NCBI RefSeq assembly: GCF_003691585.1
Contig: NZ_CP033169.1
Coordinates: 1,984,001 to 2,048,000, forward strand
DNA: 64,000 nt
DNA from: Biomaibacter acetigenes
Lineage (GTDB): Bacteria; Bacillota; Thermosediminibacteria; Thermosediminibacterales; Tepidanaerobacteraceae
Direction of reading: 5' to 3'
Both the position numbers and the translations under genes were made by a program. The first letter of the stretch is position 1, and every line of letters starts with the position of its first letter. The notes below the pieces were generated by a model, which was given only the letters and a program-made list of their open reading frames with translations, did no database searches and had not been told where the DNA came from. Shown piece after piece: positions 8,849 through 19,957 of the stretch.

Positions 8849-10771
8849 TCAACCATACAGGCTGCTTCCGGCTATCCTCACTTCTTTCACGCGCCTGGTG
8901 GCCTTAATGCTGTCCATATATTCCAATAGGGGAAGGGCATATTTGCGTGAGGTCCCCAGCATATCCCTGAAGGCTGAAACCGCCAGCTCTTTATTCTCTA
9001 CAAAATATTGCTGCAGGAGATGCAGTGCTTTTTCCACCCACTCGGCAGACATGTATATGTCTTCGTTGATTTTAATGAGCTTGCCTTCGCCGGTAAGTCT
9101 TAGCAACACATCCTTTACATCCTTCTCCTGATTTGATGGGAATTTTGACATCACTTCTTCGATGGTAGGCGGCGCCCAACCGCTTTCCGTAAAAATCTGC
9201 TGTATTTCCCTGGAAACTTCCTGCTGCAATGGGCTCAACACTACGGAAAATCCTTTTTTCTTTATGATATTTCCCCTGCCTTCCACAAGCCCTTCATTCA
9301 TCCATTTTCCCAGCAATGCTTCAAATATGCCGGGTTCAAGATTTATCCTGCTTCTTAATTCTTCTTTGGCTATTCCTTCGTTGAGAGGAAACTTTTTATG
9401 ATAATCCTGTATAATAGCAAGGGTTTCCCGGGCAATATCGTTGTAAAATTTAGTGTCAAAGAGAACATCTTCTCCCGATACTTTAAGCAAAAGGGCCCTG
9501 CCTTCAGCATCCAAAGCAGTGGCCACCTCTCCCATTTGCTTAACATTTTTTCCTGCATAAGGGCAAATATCCCGCAGGCTAAGGTATTCCCTGCCGAAGA
9601 TCCTCAATAAAGCTACGACAAAGTCCTTTAATTCTCCTGAAAAGGTCCTCTTCAGAGCTTCTAATGCTTCTTTCCGGCGGTCTTTTTTCATACGTTTAGG
9701 GTTAACGAAAAGAATCTGTCCCCCACCGATGGTGGTAACGGGTGAATAGCTTCTGATAACATAATAGTCTTTATATACACATGCTATAGGTTCTTCCATC
9801 AGCAATAGCACGAAGGATTCTTCTCCCGGCGAAAGTTCCTCCCCATCAATTAAATTAACCCTCGCCAGTGCCTCTTTGGTGCCAATGTGAAGCCGTATCC
9901 TGGCTCTGTTTTTCAAAGGCCCGGGGGCATCGTCTATGAGTTTTAAATATGCATAAGTCTTTGTAACCGAAAAAAGCGTCCCGAATGGAGCCACAATATC
10001 TCCCCGCTGGATATCTCCGGTTTTCACATCGGCTAGATTAAGGGCAGTCCTCTGCCCCGCCTCAGCTTTATCCCTGCTTTCGCCGTGGACTTCTATGGAC
10101 CTCACCCTGGTTTTTCTTCCTTCGGGGAAAATCTCTACTTCATCGCCGGTTTTCACCATGCCGCAGAGGAGGCTTCCGGTCACCACGGTACCTATTCCCT
10201 GCAGGGAAAACACCCGGTCCACTGGCAGGCGGAAAGGGGATTCCTGGTCCTTTATAAATTCGTCCCGGCACATTTCGTCAATAGCCGTTACCAATTGCTT
10301 TAAGCCCTCGCCGGTGGTGGACGATACCGGAATTATTGGGGCTTTCTCCAGAAATGTTCCCCTTACCTCTTCTCTGACTTCTTCTATAACCATATCCAGC
10401 CATTCTTCATCCACCAGGTCCTTTTTGGTCAGGACTATGAGACCTCTTTTCACATTTAAAAGTTTTAATATATTCAGATGTTCCCGGGTCTGGGGCATGA
10501 CTCCCTCGTCGGCGGCGATCACCAGAAGCACCATATCTATGCCTCCGGCCCCGGCCAGCATGTTCTTGATGAATTTTTCGTGACCGGGCACATCCACTAT
10601 ACCCACAGTTCGGCCCGAGGGAAGGGTCATGTGGGCAAAACCCAGATCTATGGTTATTCCTCTCTTCTGCTCTTCCTTCAATCTGTCTGTATTTATTCCG
10701 GTCAGTGCCTTTATCAGTGTTGTTTTACCGTGGTCAATATGGCCGGCTGTCCCCAGTATAATGTTACTCAT
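8849..10771 (-). CDS. selB: Selenocysteine-specific translation elongation factor SelB
   Basis: A 640-residue GTPase that delivers Sec-tRNA to UGA codons marked by a SECIS hairpin. The N-terminal G domain shows [12 protein letters not shown] (P-loop), DVPGHEKF and TKKDLVD (guanine specificity), then beta-barrel domains 2 and 3 to about residue 350. The rest is the SelB-specific domain 4 of winged helices that bind SECIS RNA (for example [20 protein letters not shown] and the C-terminal [20 protein letters not shown]). The ATG at 10771 overlaps the selA stop in ATGA, so the two are translationally coupled. tRNA-Sec follows 31 nt later. Length and domain set are normal for the family. Confidence 0.97.
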   Translation of the reverse strand: MSNIILGTAGHIDHGKTTLIKALTGINTDRLKEEQKRGITIDLGFAHMTLPSGRTVGIVDVPGHEKFIKNMLAGAGGIDMVLLVIAADEGVMPQTREHLNILKLLNVKRGLIVLTKKDLVDEEWLDMVIEEVREEVRGTFLEKAPIIPVSSTTGEGLKQLVTAIDEMCRDEFIKDQESPFRLPVDRVFSLQGIGTVVTGSLLCGMVKTGDEVEIFPEGRKTRVRSIEVHGESRDKAEAGQRTALNLADVKTGDIQRGDIVAPFGTLFSVTKTYAYLKLIDDAPGPLKNRARIRLHIGTKEALARVNLIDGEELSPGEESFVLLLMEEPIACVYKDYYVIRSYSPVTTIGGGQILFVNPKRMKKDRRKEALEALKRTFSGELKDFVVALLRIFGREYLSLRDICPYAGKNVKQMGEVATALDAEGRALLLKVSGEDVLFDTKFYNDIARETLAIIQDYHKKFPLNEGIAKEELRSRINLEPGIFEALLGKWMNEGLVEGRGNIIKKKGFSVVLSPLQQEVSREIQQIFTESGWAPPTIEEVMSKFPSNQEKDVKDVLLRLTGEGKLIKINEDIYMSAEWVEKALHLLQQYFVENKELAVSAFRDMLGTSRKYALPLLEYMDSIKATRRVKEVRIAGSSLYG

Positions 10772-12171
10772 AGCGCTTTCCCCACCATCTCCACTATTTT
10801 TTCTACATCTTTTTCCGTTATGGTCCTTACGTCAAACAACAATTTATCCTTTTTTATCCTTGCTATCACGGGGGTCGGAACTTTTCGCAGCCTTTCGGCC
10901 AGTTCCCCGGAGGAAATGTCATGGACACTTACGGCCACGGCTCTGGTTGGAATCTCCGCTCCTGGCAAAGACCCTCCCCCCGCCTGGGAAACATCGTCGA
11001 CTATCTCCACTTTTCCCTTTCCGGTTAAAACCCCTTCAAGCCCTTCGGCAAGTTTTCGGGCCCGGTTCTCCATAGCATCTTTAGATTCTGTGAGCATGGC
11101 CAGCACCGGAATATGCTGCCACAGGCCATCCTTATAAAGCCGCAGCACTGCTTCCAGAGCCGCCAGGGTAAGTTTATCAATGCGCACCGCCCTGGTGAGG
11201 GGATGACGTTTGATTTTGGAAATGTACCCTTTTTTTCCTACTATAATTCCGGCCTGGGGGCCACCCAGGAGCTTGTCGCCGCTGAAGGTCACCAGGTCCA
11301 TCCCCGCTTTTACCGAATCCTGAACGGTGGGTTCTTCGGGAAGGCTGTAAGGCTTTAAATCCACCAGCACTCCGCTGCCCAGGTCTTCCATTACCGGCAG
11401 GTTATGTTTTGCCCCAAGAGTTATTAATTCCTCATTTGACACCTGGGAAGTGAAGCCCACCAGTTTAAAGTTGCTGGTATGTACTTTCAAAAGAAGTGCC
11501 GTATTTTCATTTATGGCCATCTCATAATCTTTAAGGTGGGTTTTGTTGGTAGTTCCTACTTCTACCAGCCTGGCGCCGCTCTGGGCCATGACATCGGGAA
11601 TCCTGAAACTGCCGCCTATTTCCACCAGTTGCCCCCTGGAAATCACCACTTCGTGACCGGAGGCCAGGGAAGAAAGGCAGAGCAGCACCGCCGCCGCATT
11701 GTTGTTCACCACCATGGCATCCTCGGCACCGGTTATGTCGCATAAAAGTTCCCGGACATGACTGTAACGTTCTCCCCGTTCCCCCCGCCCGATGTCAAAT
11801 TCCAGATTTGAATACGCTTTAGCCACCATTTCGATTCTCTTCATAGCTTCTTCGGGAAGGGGAGCCCTCCCCAGATTAGTGTGCAAAACCACACCGGTAG
11901 CATTTATGACGGGTCTTAAACTGTAAGGAGAAAAAGATAATTTGTTTATTGCCAGGGAAATAACTTCATCTTTTAGTTCATTCTCACTTTTATCGGTCGC
12001 ATCTCCGCTTTCCAGTTTCTCCATTATTTTAACCCTGACAGTTTCCAGACTTTCCCGCAATATGTCAGTTAAATAATTTCTATTAAATATTGTCATCAAA
12101 TCCTTTATTTCGGTTTCTTCCAGGAGGTCAGCCACCTTGGGCAGTTTTCTCATGATATTATTTTTATCCAA
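10768..12171 (-). CDS. selA: L-seryl-tRNA(Sec) selenium transferase
   Basis: A PLP enzyme of about 467 residues that converts Ser-tRNA(Sec) to Sec-tRNA(Sec) using selenophosphate, as a large ring-shaped oligomer. It shows the family N-terminal helical domain ([12 protein letters not shown]), [16 protein letters not shown], and the PLP lysine in [13 protein letters not shown]. The start is placed at TTG 12171: AAAGGAGGA lies about 7 nt upstream of it, while the in-frame ATG at 12153 is too far away and TTG 12189 precedes the ribosome binding site. The 3' end overlaps selB by 4 nt, and selD ends 33 nt upstream. Overall this is a tight selD-selA-selB-selC unit. Confidence 0.96.
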   Translation of the reverse strand: MDKNNIMRKLPKVADLLEETEIKDLMTIFNRNYLTDILRESLETVRVKIMEKLESGDATDKSENELKDEVISLAINKLSFSPYSLRPVINATGVVLHTNLGRAPLPEEAMKRIEMVAKAYSNLEFDIGRGERGERYSHVRELLCDITGAEDAMVVNNNAAAVLLCLSSLASGHEVVISRGQLVEIGGSFRIPDVMAQSGARLVEVGTTNKTHLKDYEMAINENTALLLKVHTSNFKLVGFTSQVSNEELITLGAKHNLPVMEDLGSGVLVDLKPYSLPEEPTVQDSVKAGMDLVTFSGDKLLGGPQAGIIVGKKGYISKIKRHPLTRAVRIDKLTLAALEAVLRLYKDGLWQHIPVLAMLTESKDAMENRARKLAEGLEGVLTGKGKVEIVDDVSQAGGGSLPGAEIPTRAVAVSVHDISSGELAERLRKVPTPVIARIKKDKLLFDVRTITEKDVEKIVEMVGKAL

Positions 12172-12204
12172 TCTCACTCCTCCTTTCAAAGAAACAAAGA
12201 ATTT

Positions 12205-13242
12205 TTACTCCAGAATTATCCTATAATCTTGAGGTTCAACTACTTTTCCTATTACCGTAGCGTCTTTTACACCGCTTTCTTTTAGAAGCTTAAGTAACAC
12301 AGAAGCTCTATCCTCACTCACGGATATCAAGAGTCCGCCGGAAGTCTGGGGGTCAAAAGCCAGGTCTGTTAATGCTTCAGGAACTTCTGAACTTATACTA
12401 ATTTTACCCTTAAGATATTTCTTATTATGATATAATCCTGCCGGCAAAATCCCCATGGCCGCCAGCCCTTCCATCCCGGAAAGTATGGGCAGTAATCCGG
12501 CTTTTAATCGCAAAGTAACCTTCGAAGCTTCTGCCATTTCAAAGGCATGGCCCAAAAGTCCAAACCCCGTTATATCGGTGATGGCATTGACGCCGATTTG
12601 CACCGCAGCCTTCGATGCTTCCCTGTTGAGGGTTGACATGACTTCCACAGCCTGCCTTTCAGTCTCTTTACTGAGCATATTCGCTTTCAACGCGGTGGTG
12701 GCTACTCCAATGCCCAGGGGTTTTGTGAGTATTAATACATCCCCGGGTTTTGCCCCGGCATTGGTCATAATTTTATCAGTAGAAATCTCCCCTATAATAG
12801 ATAAGCCGTAGATGGGTTCGGGACTTTTTATGGAATGGCCTCCTCCCACTACGGCTCCTGCTTCTATCACCTTGTCGGCTCCACCCCTTAGAACATCGGG
12901 CAATATGCTTTCCACCAGTTCTTCAGGGAAAGCCACCACATTTAAAGCAAGAATGGGGTTTCCGCCCATAGCATATATGTCGCTTAATGCATTGCAGGCG
13001 GCTATCTGCCCGAAGGTGTACGGGTCATCCACTACCGGCGTGAAAAAATCCACGGTGTGGATGAGGGCAAGATCATCATTTATTTTATATACAGCCGCAT
13101 CATCGGAGGTGTCAAGTCCCACCAGGAGATTTTCGCTTTTTGTTACAGGTATCTGCCGCAGAACCTGCGACAGGGCCTCGGGGCCAAGTTTTGCCGCTCA
13201 GCCGGAGCTGCAGGTAAGTTCGGTTAATTTGATTTTGGTCAT
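12205..13242 (-). CDS. selD: Selenide, water dikinase SelD (selenoprotein, in-frame UGA)
   Basis: Makes selenophosphate from selenide and ATP, the selenium donor for SelA. The true start is ATG 13242 behind GGGAGGTG, giving MTKIKLTELTCSSG, then TGA at 13200-13198 read as selenocysteine, then AAKLGPEAL. The position is the catalytic Cys/Sec of the family (CSSGU/C..K). Translation without recoding would start only at 13122 (MGLDTSDDAAV) and lose the active site. The rest is typical: TVDFFTPVVDDPYTFGQIA, NALSDIYAMGG and GGGHSIKSPEPIYG. The full protein is 345 residues, the usual length. It sits 28 nt downstream of comEA and upstream of selA. Confidence 0.95.
13168..13197 (-). promoter_or_regulatory. 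Putative bacterial SECIS hairpin in selD
   Basis: Immediately downstream of the UGA (13200-13198) the mRNA can fold GGCC-CCGA-GGCC (13185-13174) with weaker flanking pairs. Bacterial SECIS elements lie in this position and are read by SelB. The fold was judged by eye only, and an overlapping alternative (CTTG/CGAG) also exists. Confidence 0.5.
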
Positions 13243-13270
13243 TTGCAACACCTCCCTCTCTCGATTTTAC

Positions 13271-13902
13271 TTAATCTACTTTTATTTTATCCTTAATTTG
13301 CTCGAATTTCTTTTCTCCGATTCCGGAAACGTTTTTGATGTCCTCTATAGATTTAAAGGGGCCGTTCTGGGTCCTGTAATCTATAATCTTCTGGGCTGTG
13401 GTGGGGCCGATACCGGGCAGTGTATCCAGTTCTGATAAACTTGCGGTGTTTATGTTTATTTTTCCATCACTGTAAGAACTTATGCCTCCAGTACCATCAG
13501 CAACAATTAAACTTTCCTGCCCCGGCTGTTCGCTAGAAACTTCCCCTATTTTGGGCACATACAGTTTATCCTCATCATGGAGCTTTTTAGCTAGATTGAG
13601 TCGCAGGAGGTCTGCTTCGGGGAGGATTCCTCCCGCCAGGTCAATGGCATCCTTTACTCTCATGCCATCTTCAAGAGTATAGACTCCAGGGTTTTTGACG
13701 GCACCTGTCACGTATACTACCATCTTTTGGTCTGCTCCTGAGCTACCGGGGCCGCCACCGGCACTGCGGGACCTTCCTGCAGTTTAAAGGCCACATCCGC
13801 CTTTTTCTCGGAAAAGGCATAGTAAATGAGTCCACCACTAATGATGATGATTGCCAGTAAAAGCCCCAGCAAAATCTTTTCCCTGTCGCTGAAATTATAC
13901 AT
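13271..13902 (-). CDS. comEA: ComEA-like competence protein (SLBB + helix-hairpin-helix), frameshifted
   Basis: A membrane-anchored DNA-binding protein of about 210 residues that in competent Firmicutes binds incoming double-stranded DNA outside the membrane. The N-terminal part from ATG 13902 (GGAGAGG upstream) has one membrane segment (LLGLLLAIIIISGGLIYYAF). The rest has an SLBB/SLBB-like domain (VYVTGAVKNPGVYTLEDGMR) and two C-terminal HhH motifs (INTASLSELDTLPGIGPTTA and FKSIEDIKNVSGIGEKKFEQI). The frame breaks at the A4 run (13724-13727 on the plus strand): five bases would join EQTK to KMVVYVTGAV. Both halves belong to one ComEA. ComEC is not in the window, so DNA uptake cannot be concluded. 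Confidence 0.88.
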
Positions 13903-13924
13903 TTTATCCTCTCCCGCCGTTTAT

Positions 13925-14040
13925 CAAAAACTGTAAATCGGAGATAGGAAGCCGGAATAGAAGGATTTGCCTTTTCGGCAAATTCAACTTAATCCGACAT
14001 CCGGCCTCCGACATCCAGTGAGTTTAGTGTCAGGCTTGAA
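13925..14040. repeat. Intergenic repeat region with GATGTCGGA words
   Basis: The cobQ-comEA spacer contains, on the minus strand, GATGTCGGAGGCCGGATGTCGG (two direct GGATGTCGG-like units) and a perfect ATTTGCC-TTTTC-GGCAAAT hairpin at about 13970-13988. AAGCCGGA and GGATTTGCC are shared with the spacer at 105-143, and GATGTCGGA words are shared with 169-176, 25830-25849 and 34562-34581. No gene is seen here. Confidence 0.5.
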
Positions 14041-14067
14041 TAATTTACTTATTATAATCTAAACCTA

Positions 14068-15684
14068 CTAATCTAGACCTATTATTTTATATATCTTCCC
14101 CATATCCAGGCTTTTTCTTATTACATCAGCCCAGCGGTCGTATTCCGCTTGTTTGAAGGCTGCAAAATCAAATGCTTTCTCCTGATTTAAACCGGCACCG
14201 GTCTCATTATTTATAACATTTTCGCCCTGAATACCCTTAAATTTTCTTAAATAACCAACAAACCTAGATGTAAATTCAGGACTGTCAAAAATGCCATGGA
14301 TGTAAGTGCCCAAAATTCGTCCGTCGGAACTTACGCAACCATCTATTATATATACATCCTTATCCAAACGTTTCTCAATAGCTACAAAGCCTGGAGAATC
14401 TCCTTCAGATACGGTTTTACCCATGTGTATCTCATAACCTGCCACCGGGGAACTACCCAGAGCACCGGCAGGGCCGGGAAGCCCCTCCAGTACTCTTCCG
14501 TAAATCCTTGTAGTGACCTTTTCCGTCTCTATCTGGGTATGTACATTCAGCAACCCCAGACCTTCACTGCTCTCTATATTGCCTTCAATATGATACGGGT
14601 CCTTTATGCTTTTTCCCAGCATCTGGTATCCACCGCAAATTCCCAATATTACTGCTCCTTTTTGGGAAAGATGCTTTATCTCCTCATGCCACCCCTGGGA
14701 TTTTATGGCTTCAAGGTCCCCCAGAGTATTCTTTGTGCCGGGGATTATAACCATATCGGCTTCACCGATAGCCATACCTTTTTTTACATAGGATAAACTA
14801 ACGCCGGGATATTCAGCCAGGGGTACGAAATCGGTGAAATTGGATATGTGTGGAAGGTACAGCACTTTTATTATAATTTTATCCGGGTCCATAGATGATG
14901 TAGCATTATTTCTGTCAGATACCTTATTCGGATGGTTTTTATTATATCTCATCCTGTAAATTTCAGCCTCGGGTGAATCCTCCTCATCTATATAAATATC
15001 AGTATAGGGCACCACGCCCAGCACCGGCCTTTTTATGATGCCTTCCAGCATTTCAAGGCCCGGTTTTAAAATCTCCAGATCACCCCGGAATTTATTTATT
15101 ATGACACCTTTCACCCGGACTCTTTCGTTTTCGTTCAACAGTAGCATGGTCCCGGCCAGGGAGGCGAAAACCCCACCTTTATCTATATCACCTACGAGCA
15201 CCACTGGCGCATCCACCAGCTCGGCCATGCCCATATTGACTATATCCCGTTCCCTCAGGTTTATCTCGGCAGGACTTCCCGCCCCTTCTATTACTATGAT
15301 GTCATTTTGCTGCGCAAGAATGTCTATGGCCTGCTTTACCGTATCCAGCAGCTTCGGCTTGAATTCATGATAATCCACGGCAGAAAGGTTGCCGTATACT
15401 TTTCCCATGATTATTATCTGGCAGTTTTTGTCAGAACTGGGCTTTAAGAGTACCGGATTCATCAGTACGGAAGGTTCCAATCCACAGGCTTCAGCCTGGG
15501 CTACCTGGGCCCTACCCATTTCCAGGCCTTCCCTGGTTATAAATGAATTTAATGCCATGTTCTGGGATTTGAATGGAGCCACCCGGAAACCATCCTGTTT
15601 AAACACTCTGCAAAGTCCCGCCACAATCCTGCTTTTGCCCACCGATGAACCTGTTCCCTGGACCATGATATATCTTGCTGTCAT
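14068..15684 (-). CDS. cobQ: Cobyric acid synthase CobQ/CbiP
   Basis: A 538-residue ATP- and glutamine-dependent amidase that amidates four carboxyl groups of adenosylcobyrinate a,c-diamide in cobalamin synthesis. The N-terminal P-loop region is [12 protein letters not shown] with [10 protein letters not shown] and [20 protein letters not shown]. The C-terminal class-I glutamine amidotransferase domain has the nucleophile Cys in [11 protein letters not shown] and the catalytic His in [11 protein letters not shown] lightly conserved linker at about 225-260 ([18 protein letters not shown]) looks like an insertion. The ATG at 15684 overlaps the sufB stop in ATGA, so it is coupled to the Fe-S genes. 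No other cobalamin genes are in the window. Confidence 0.96.
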   Translation of the reverse strand: MTARYIMVQGTGSSVGKSRIVAGLCRVFKQDGFRVAPFKSQNMALNSFITREGLEMGRAQVAQAEACGLEPSVLMNPVLLKPSSDKNCQIIIMGKVYGNLSAVDYHEFKPKLLDTVKQAIDILAQQNDIIVIEGAGSPAEINLRERDIVNMGMAELVDAPVVLVGDIDKGGVFASLAGTMLLLNENERVRVKGVIINKFRGDLEILKPGLEMLEGIIKRPVLGVVPYTDIYIDEEDSPEAEIYRMRYNKNHPNKVSDRNNATSSMDPDKIIIKVLYLPHISNFTDFVPLAEYPGVSLSYVKKGMAIGEADMVIIPGTKNTLGDLEAIKSQGWHEEIKHLSQKGAVILGICGGYQMLGKSIKDPYHIEGNIESSEGLGLLNVHTQIETEKVTTRIYGRVLEGLPGPAGALGSSPVAGYEIHMGKTVSEGDSPGFVAIEKRLDKDVYIIDGCVSSDGRILGTYIHGIFDSPEFTSRFVGYLRKFKGIQGENVINNETGAGLNQEKAFDFAAFKQAEYDRWADVIRKSLDMGKIYKIIGLD

Positions 15685-16604
15685 TGCAGGAATCCCCTTA
15701 AAATGACATCTTCGGCCTCTTTTTCCGAAAGCCCCAGGGTTTCAAGTTTCACCAACTGTTCCTCGGCGATTTTTCCTATGGCTGCTTCATGGGTAAGCTG
15801 GGCATCGGGATGCTCCGCCGAGATGGCCGGGGAAGAGCTTATTTTGCCCCTGTCCATGATGATGGAATCGCACTCCACATGACCTTTAGCGGGGGCTTTG
15901 GCCACCACCACCGGGCGGAAAATCTGTTTTGAATCATCTTTTGCTACCGAGCGGGATATCACCTTAGCATTGCTTCCCTCCCCTTCCAGTTCTATAAGCA
16001 TGTCCGATACCGCCTCCTGGCGGCCATGGGTTAAAAGGCGCTCTACAATAGTGAGGCTAGCACCTTCTGCAAGTTTTGCTTTTGTATCCCTGACAGTGCT
16101 GTCAACACCCTTTATCTGGGTCAGTTCCATTTCCACCATCGAATTCTTTTCCATAATGAGAATGGTCTTTGGATTCAACACCCTCTCTCCGGTACCTTCC
16201 CCTTCGCCATAGTGCTTTTCCACATATCTCATACGAGCACCTTTGCGGACTATAATCTCATGGATGCCATCATGCTGGGACTTTTTGGAGCCGGGGTTAT
16301 GTATCCCGCAGCCTGCTACCACCGTTACATCAGCCCCTTCCCCTATTTCTATGGTGTTGTATACCACATCGGTCACTCCGGAAAGAGTAATTAAAACCGG
16401 TATGTGGACCGCTTCATTTTTTGTGCCCGGAGCCACGATGACATCAATACCGGGTTTGTCTGTTTTTGGCCTGACCTGAATGTGGGCTGTAGATTTCCTT
16501 TCTACGCCCTGGCCATCCTTGCGTATGTTAAAAGCCCCCGAGGGAATCCTGTGAAGGTCGGCAACGGTTTTTAAAAGTTCACTGTCTATAGCATTCAAGT
16601 TCAT
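15681..16604 (-). CDS. sufB: SufB/SufD-type Fe-S scaffold protein (SmsB)
   Basis: A 307-residue single SufB/SufD-like beta-helix protein that with SufC should form the scaffold on which Fe-S clusters are built. Recognisable parts are [48 protein letters not shown], and the C-terminal [18 protein letters not shown] with [16 protein letters not shown], the family signature ending. It is shorter than Escherichia coli SufB (about 495) and fits the minimal two-protein SmsCB form found in anaerobes. Start ATG 16604 has GGAGGTG at 16617-16611; an in-frame ATG at 16649 has no such site. Its 5' end overlaps sufC by 26 nt. Confidence 0.92.
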   Translation of the reverse strand: MNLNAIDSELLKTVADLHRIPSGAFNIRKDGQGVERKSTAHIQVRPKTDKPGIDVIVAPGTKNEAVHIPVLITLSGVTDVVYNTIEIGEGADVTVVAGCGIHNPGSKKSQHDGIHEIIVRKGARMRYVEKHYGEGEGTGERVLNPKTILIMEKNSMVEMELTQIKGVDSTVRDTKAKLAEGASLTIVERLLTHGRQEAVSDMLIELEGEGSNAKVISRSVAKDDSKQIFRPVVVAKAPAKGHVECDSIIMDRGKISSSPAISAEHPDAQLTHEAAIGKIAEEQLVKLETLGLSEKEAEDVILRGFLQ

Positions 16605-17328
16605 CTTCGTCACCTCCGCAGTTTTGCTGCCACCGGCACCTGAAATCACCCTGCAGTATATTCCACATTCTGTCTCTATTGCCCCGCTCTTTTATTTCAC
16701 CCTCAGCCATAAGGATTATTTCATCTGCCAGGGATAGGACTTTTTCATGGTGGGTTATTACTATGCTGGTTACACCTCCCCTGGAGTGATATTTCTTGAT
16801 TAAATTGAGTAATTTTTCAAAGCTCCATAAATCCACCCCTGCTTCGGGTTCATCGTAAATTATTACCTTTGAATGCCTGGAAAGCACGGTGGCAAGCTCA
16901 ATTCTCTTTACCTCGCCGCCTGAAAGGCTGTTGTCGCATTCCCTGTCAAGGTAATCCTGGGGGCAAAGGCCCACTGCTCTCAATCTTGCATAGGCAGTAT
17001 CATCACCGTTATTGGCGGAAATCTTCAAAAGGTCCCTGACCTTCAATCCCTTGAAGCGGGGAGGGTTTTGAAAAGCATAGCTTATACCGGCTTTAGCCCG
17101 CTCTGTTATGTTAAAATCCGTTATATCAGTATCATCCAGATAGAGCTTCCCCCGAGTATTCTTATATATGCCCATTATGACTCTGGCTAGGGAAGTTTTA
17201 CCTCCCCCGTTAGGCCCGGTAAGAGCATAGAACTTTTCATTTTCCAGCTCCAGGTCTATATTTTTTAGAATGGATACATCGCCGGAACCATTGGTGATAT
17301 CCAGGCTTAGAGATTCCATTTTCAACAT
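16579..17328 (-). CDS. sufC: SufC-type Fe-S assembly ATPase (SmsC)
   Basis: A 249-residue ABC-type ATPase partner of the SufB-like scaffold. Walker A is TGPNGGGKTSLA, the Q-loop is in FQNPPRFKGLKV (the NPPR/F pattern is characteristic of SufC), the signature is NSLSGGEVKRIEL, and Walker B is VIIYDEPEAGVDLWS. It has no membrane partner, as expected for SufC. The C-terminus carries a cysteine-containing tail ([21 protein letters not shown] region) whose role is unknown; it may bind metal. It is first gene of sufC-sufB-cobQ with a promoter at 17380-17408. No sufS, sufU or sufE is nearby. Confidence 0.93.
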   Translation of the reverse strand: MLKMESLSLDITNGSGDVSILKNIDLELENEKFYALTGPNGGGKTSLARVIMGIYKNTRGKLYLDDTDITDFNITERAKAGISYAFQNPPRFKGLKVRDLLKISANNGDDTAYARLRAVGLCPQDYLDRECDNSLSGGEVKRIELATVLSRHSKVIIYDEPEAGVDLWSFEKLLNLIKKYHSRGGVTSIVITHHEKVLSLADEIILMAEGEIKERGNRDRMWNILQGDFRCRWQQNCGGDEDELECYRQ

Positions 17329-17379
17329 TTCGCCTCATCCTCTTCTAAAATAAATAACATTTTATCTCAATCCATAAAT

Positions 17380-17408
17380 ATTTTACCTTACTTTAAACTT
17401 GATTACAA
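17380..17408 (-). promoter_or_regulatory. Probable promoter of sufC-sufB-cobQ
   Basis: Minus strand TTGTAA (17408-17403), 17-bp spacer, TAAAAT (17385-17380). No IscR- or Fur-like palindrome was recognised. Confidence 0.55.
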
Positions 17409-17423
17409 TAATATTATCATAAA

Positions 17424-17455
17424 ACAAAAAGCCGGCAGCAACACCGGCTTTTTCT
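17424..17455 (-). terminator. Intrinsic terminator of leuS
   Basis: AAAAAGCCGG, short loop, CCGGCTTTTT just downstream of the leuS stop at 17462. It separates leuS from the sufC operon. Confidence 0.88.
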
Positions 17456-17461
17456 TCGTTC

Positions 17462-19913
17462 CTACTTAACCACTATATTCACCAGTTTCCTTGGTACCGT
17501 GATAACCTTGACCACGTTTTTGCCTTCAATATGCGGCAGCACTTTCTCATTGCTCAATGCCGCCTGCTTCATCTCCTCATCGGTGGCCTCGGCGGGAAGG
17601 CTTACCTTACCCTTAACCTTCCCGTTTACCTGGACTACTATCTCTATCTCTTCCTCGACCATTGCCTCTATATCGTACTTAGGCCATGGCATCAGATGGA
17701 TGCTTTCCTTTTTTCCCAGTTTTTCCCACAACTCCTCTGTCATATGAGGAGCAAAGGGCGCCAGGAGCAGAAGTAGGTTTTCCACCGCTTCTTTTATAAC
17801 AGAACCTGAAATTTTTTGCTCTTTATATGCATACAGGCCGTTGACCATTTCCATGATAGCACTTATAGCTGTATTGAAGTTGAATCTTTCAGCTACATCA
17901 TCTGTGACCTTCTTTATGGTCTTGTGCACCAAACGGCGCACATCCCCTTCGGCCTTAGCTCCGGTATTTTCATCATTTAACCTCTCGGAGAGTTCATCTA
18001 TCAGGCGCCATACCCTTTGCAGGAACCGGAAGGAACCTTCCACCCCCTGGTCGCTCCACTCCAGGTCCCTTTCTGGTGGGGATGCAAAGAGGATGAAAAG
18101 CCTGGCGGTATCAGCACCATATCTATCAATGATATCCTCGGGACTTACTATGTTCCCAAGGGACTTGGACATCTTGGCGCCATCCTTGAGCACCATACCC
18201 TGGGTAAGCAAATTTGTAAAGGGTTCATCCACATGGACCAGCCCCGCATCCCTCATGGCCTTATTGAAAAATCTTGAATACATCAAGTGAAGTATGGCAT
18301 GCTCCACGCCGCCGATATACTGGTCTACCGGCATCCAATAGTCAAGTTTTTCCCTGGCAAAGGGCTGTTCGGTATTCCTGGGATCCGTATACCTGTAATA
18401 GTACCAGGAAGAACACATGAATGTGTCCATAGTATCGGTCTCCCGTCGGGCCGGGCCACCGCATTTGGGACATGTGGTATTCAAAAACTCCTCGCATTCA
18501 AGAAGCGGTGAAGTTCCCCTGGGATTAAATTTCACATTGGGAGGGAGCATCACCGGCAGGTCTTCTTCTGGAACCGGCACGATGCCGCATTTGTCGCAGT
18601 AAATCATGGGAATTGGGGCTCCCCAGTACCTCTGGCGGGAAATTAACCAGTCCCTGAGCTTGTAGTTTACCTTGACCTTGCCTATTCCTTTTTCTTCCAT
18701 ATACTGTCCTACAGCCTTGATGGCTTCTATATTGTCCATGCCGTTAAATTTATCCGAATTAACAAGAACGCCTCTTTCTACATAGGCTTCGGTCATTTCT
18801 TTGGCATCAAGAGTTTTGTCGGGAGGTGACACCACCACCTTTATGGGCAGGTTATATTTTTTGGCAAACTCGAAATCCCTCTGGTCATGGGCAGGCACAC
18901 CCATGACTGCACCGGTGCCGTATTCCAGGAGCACATAGTTTGCTATCCATATGGGCACTCTGTCACCGTTCATGGGGTTTATGGCATAGGTACCGATGAA
19001 AAGGCCTTCCTTTTCGGTCTCGGTGGAGGTCCTGATTATTTCATTGAACCTTTCCATTTTTTTCTGGAACTCTTTTACGGCACTTTCCTGCTCAGTCCCC
19101 GCGGAAAGTTTGCTTACCAGCGGGTGTTCCGGTGCCAGAACCATATATGAAACTCCATAGACCGTATCGGGCCGGGTGGTGAAGACGGGAATCCTGTCAC
19201 CGGTTTTTTTCTGCGGTGAAGGAAAATTCCACGCCTTCACTTCTGCCTATCCAGTTTTCCTGCATTATCTTAACCTTGTCAGGCCACCCGGGAAGTTTTT
19301 CCAGGTCCTTCAACAGCTCTTCGGCATAGTCGGTTATCTTAAAAAACCATTGCTCCAGGTCCTTTTTCCCAACCTCGGTGCCGCAGCGCTCACACATGCC
19401 ATCTACCACCTGCTCGTTGGCAAGTACAGTCGCACAGGATGGACACCAGTTTACAAAGGCCTTTTTACGATAGGCCAGACCCATCTCATAAAGTTTCAGG
19501 AAAAACCACTGGGTCCACTTGTAGTAGCCCGGGTGACAGGTGGCCACTTCCCTGTCCCAGTCATAACTCAAGCCCAGGCTCTTAAGCTGCTTCCTCATGT
19601 TATCGATATTTTCCCAGGTCCACTTTGAAGGAGGAACGCCATGTTTTATGGCCGCATTTTCGGCAGGAAGGCCGAAGGCATCCCAGCCCATGGGATGTAG
19701 CACATTGTAGCCGTTCATCCTTTTAAAGCGTGCCACTACATCACCGATAGAATAATTCCTTACATGGCCCATATGGAGTTTTCCTGAAGGGTACGGAAAC
19801 ATTTCGAGGCAGTAAAATTTAGGCTTGGCCGGGTCCTCTTTTACTTTATACAGTTTTTGTTCAGCCCATTTTTTCTGCCATTTGGCTTCAATGGTTTTAA
19901 AATCGTAATTCAA
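17462..19913 (-). CDS. leuS: Leucyl-tRNA synthetase, frameshifted in an A7 run
   Basis: Charges tRNA-Leu with leucine. The N-terminal part from TTG 19913 (GGAGG 7 nt upstream) has HIGH-type HMGH in [12 protein letters not shown], a Zn-type CPSCATVL...CERCG module, and ends [19 protein letters not shown]. The rest resumes as [18 protein letters not shown] (editing domain) and contains the KMSKS loop ([10 protein letters not shown]) and the C-terminal anticodon and UNE-type domains to 17462. The break is at T7 19204-19210; six bases would give AEKTGDRIP and a normal enzyme of about 816 residues. Because the enzyme is essential, a sequencing error is most likely; slippage at A7 is the biological alternative. 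It is controlled by the T-box leader upstream. Confidence 0.93.
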
Positions 19914-19957
19914 ACTGAATCCTCCTTTGCTGTGGGAAATAAAATAGAAAAAAATTA

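Noticed and set aside
8735-8929. Plus-strand frame across tRNA-Sec
   Set aside because: It is a chance frame antisense to the tRNA and to the selB 3' end.
13271-13902. comEA as two separate genes (a 61-aa membrane peptide and a 150-aa HhH protein)
   Set aside because: One added base in the A-run fuses them into the standard ComEA architecture, and the second part has no ribosome binding site of its own.
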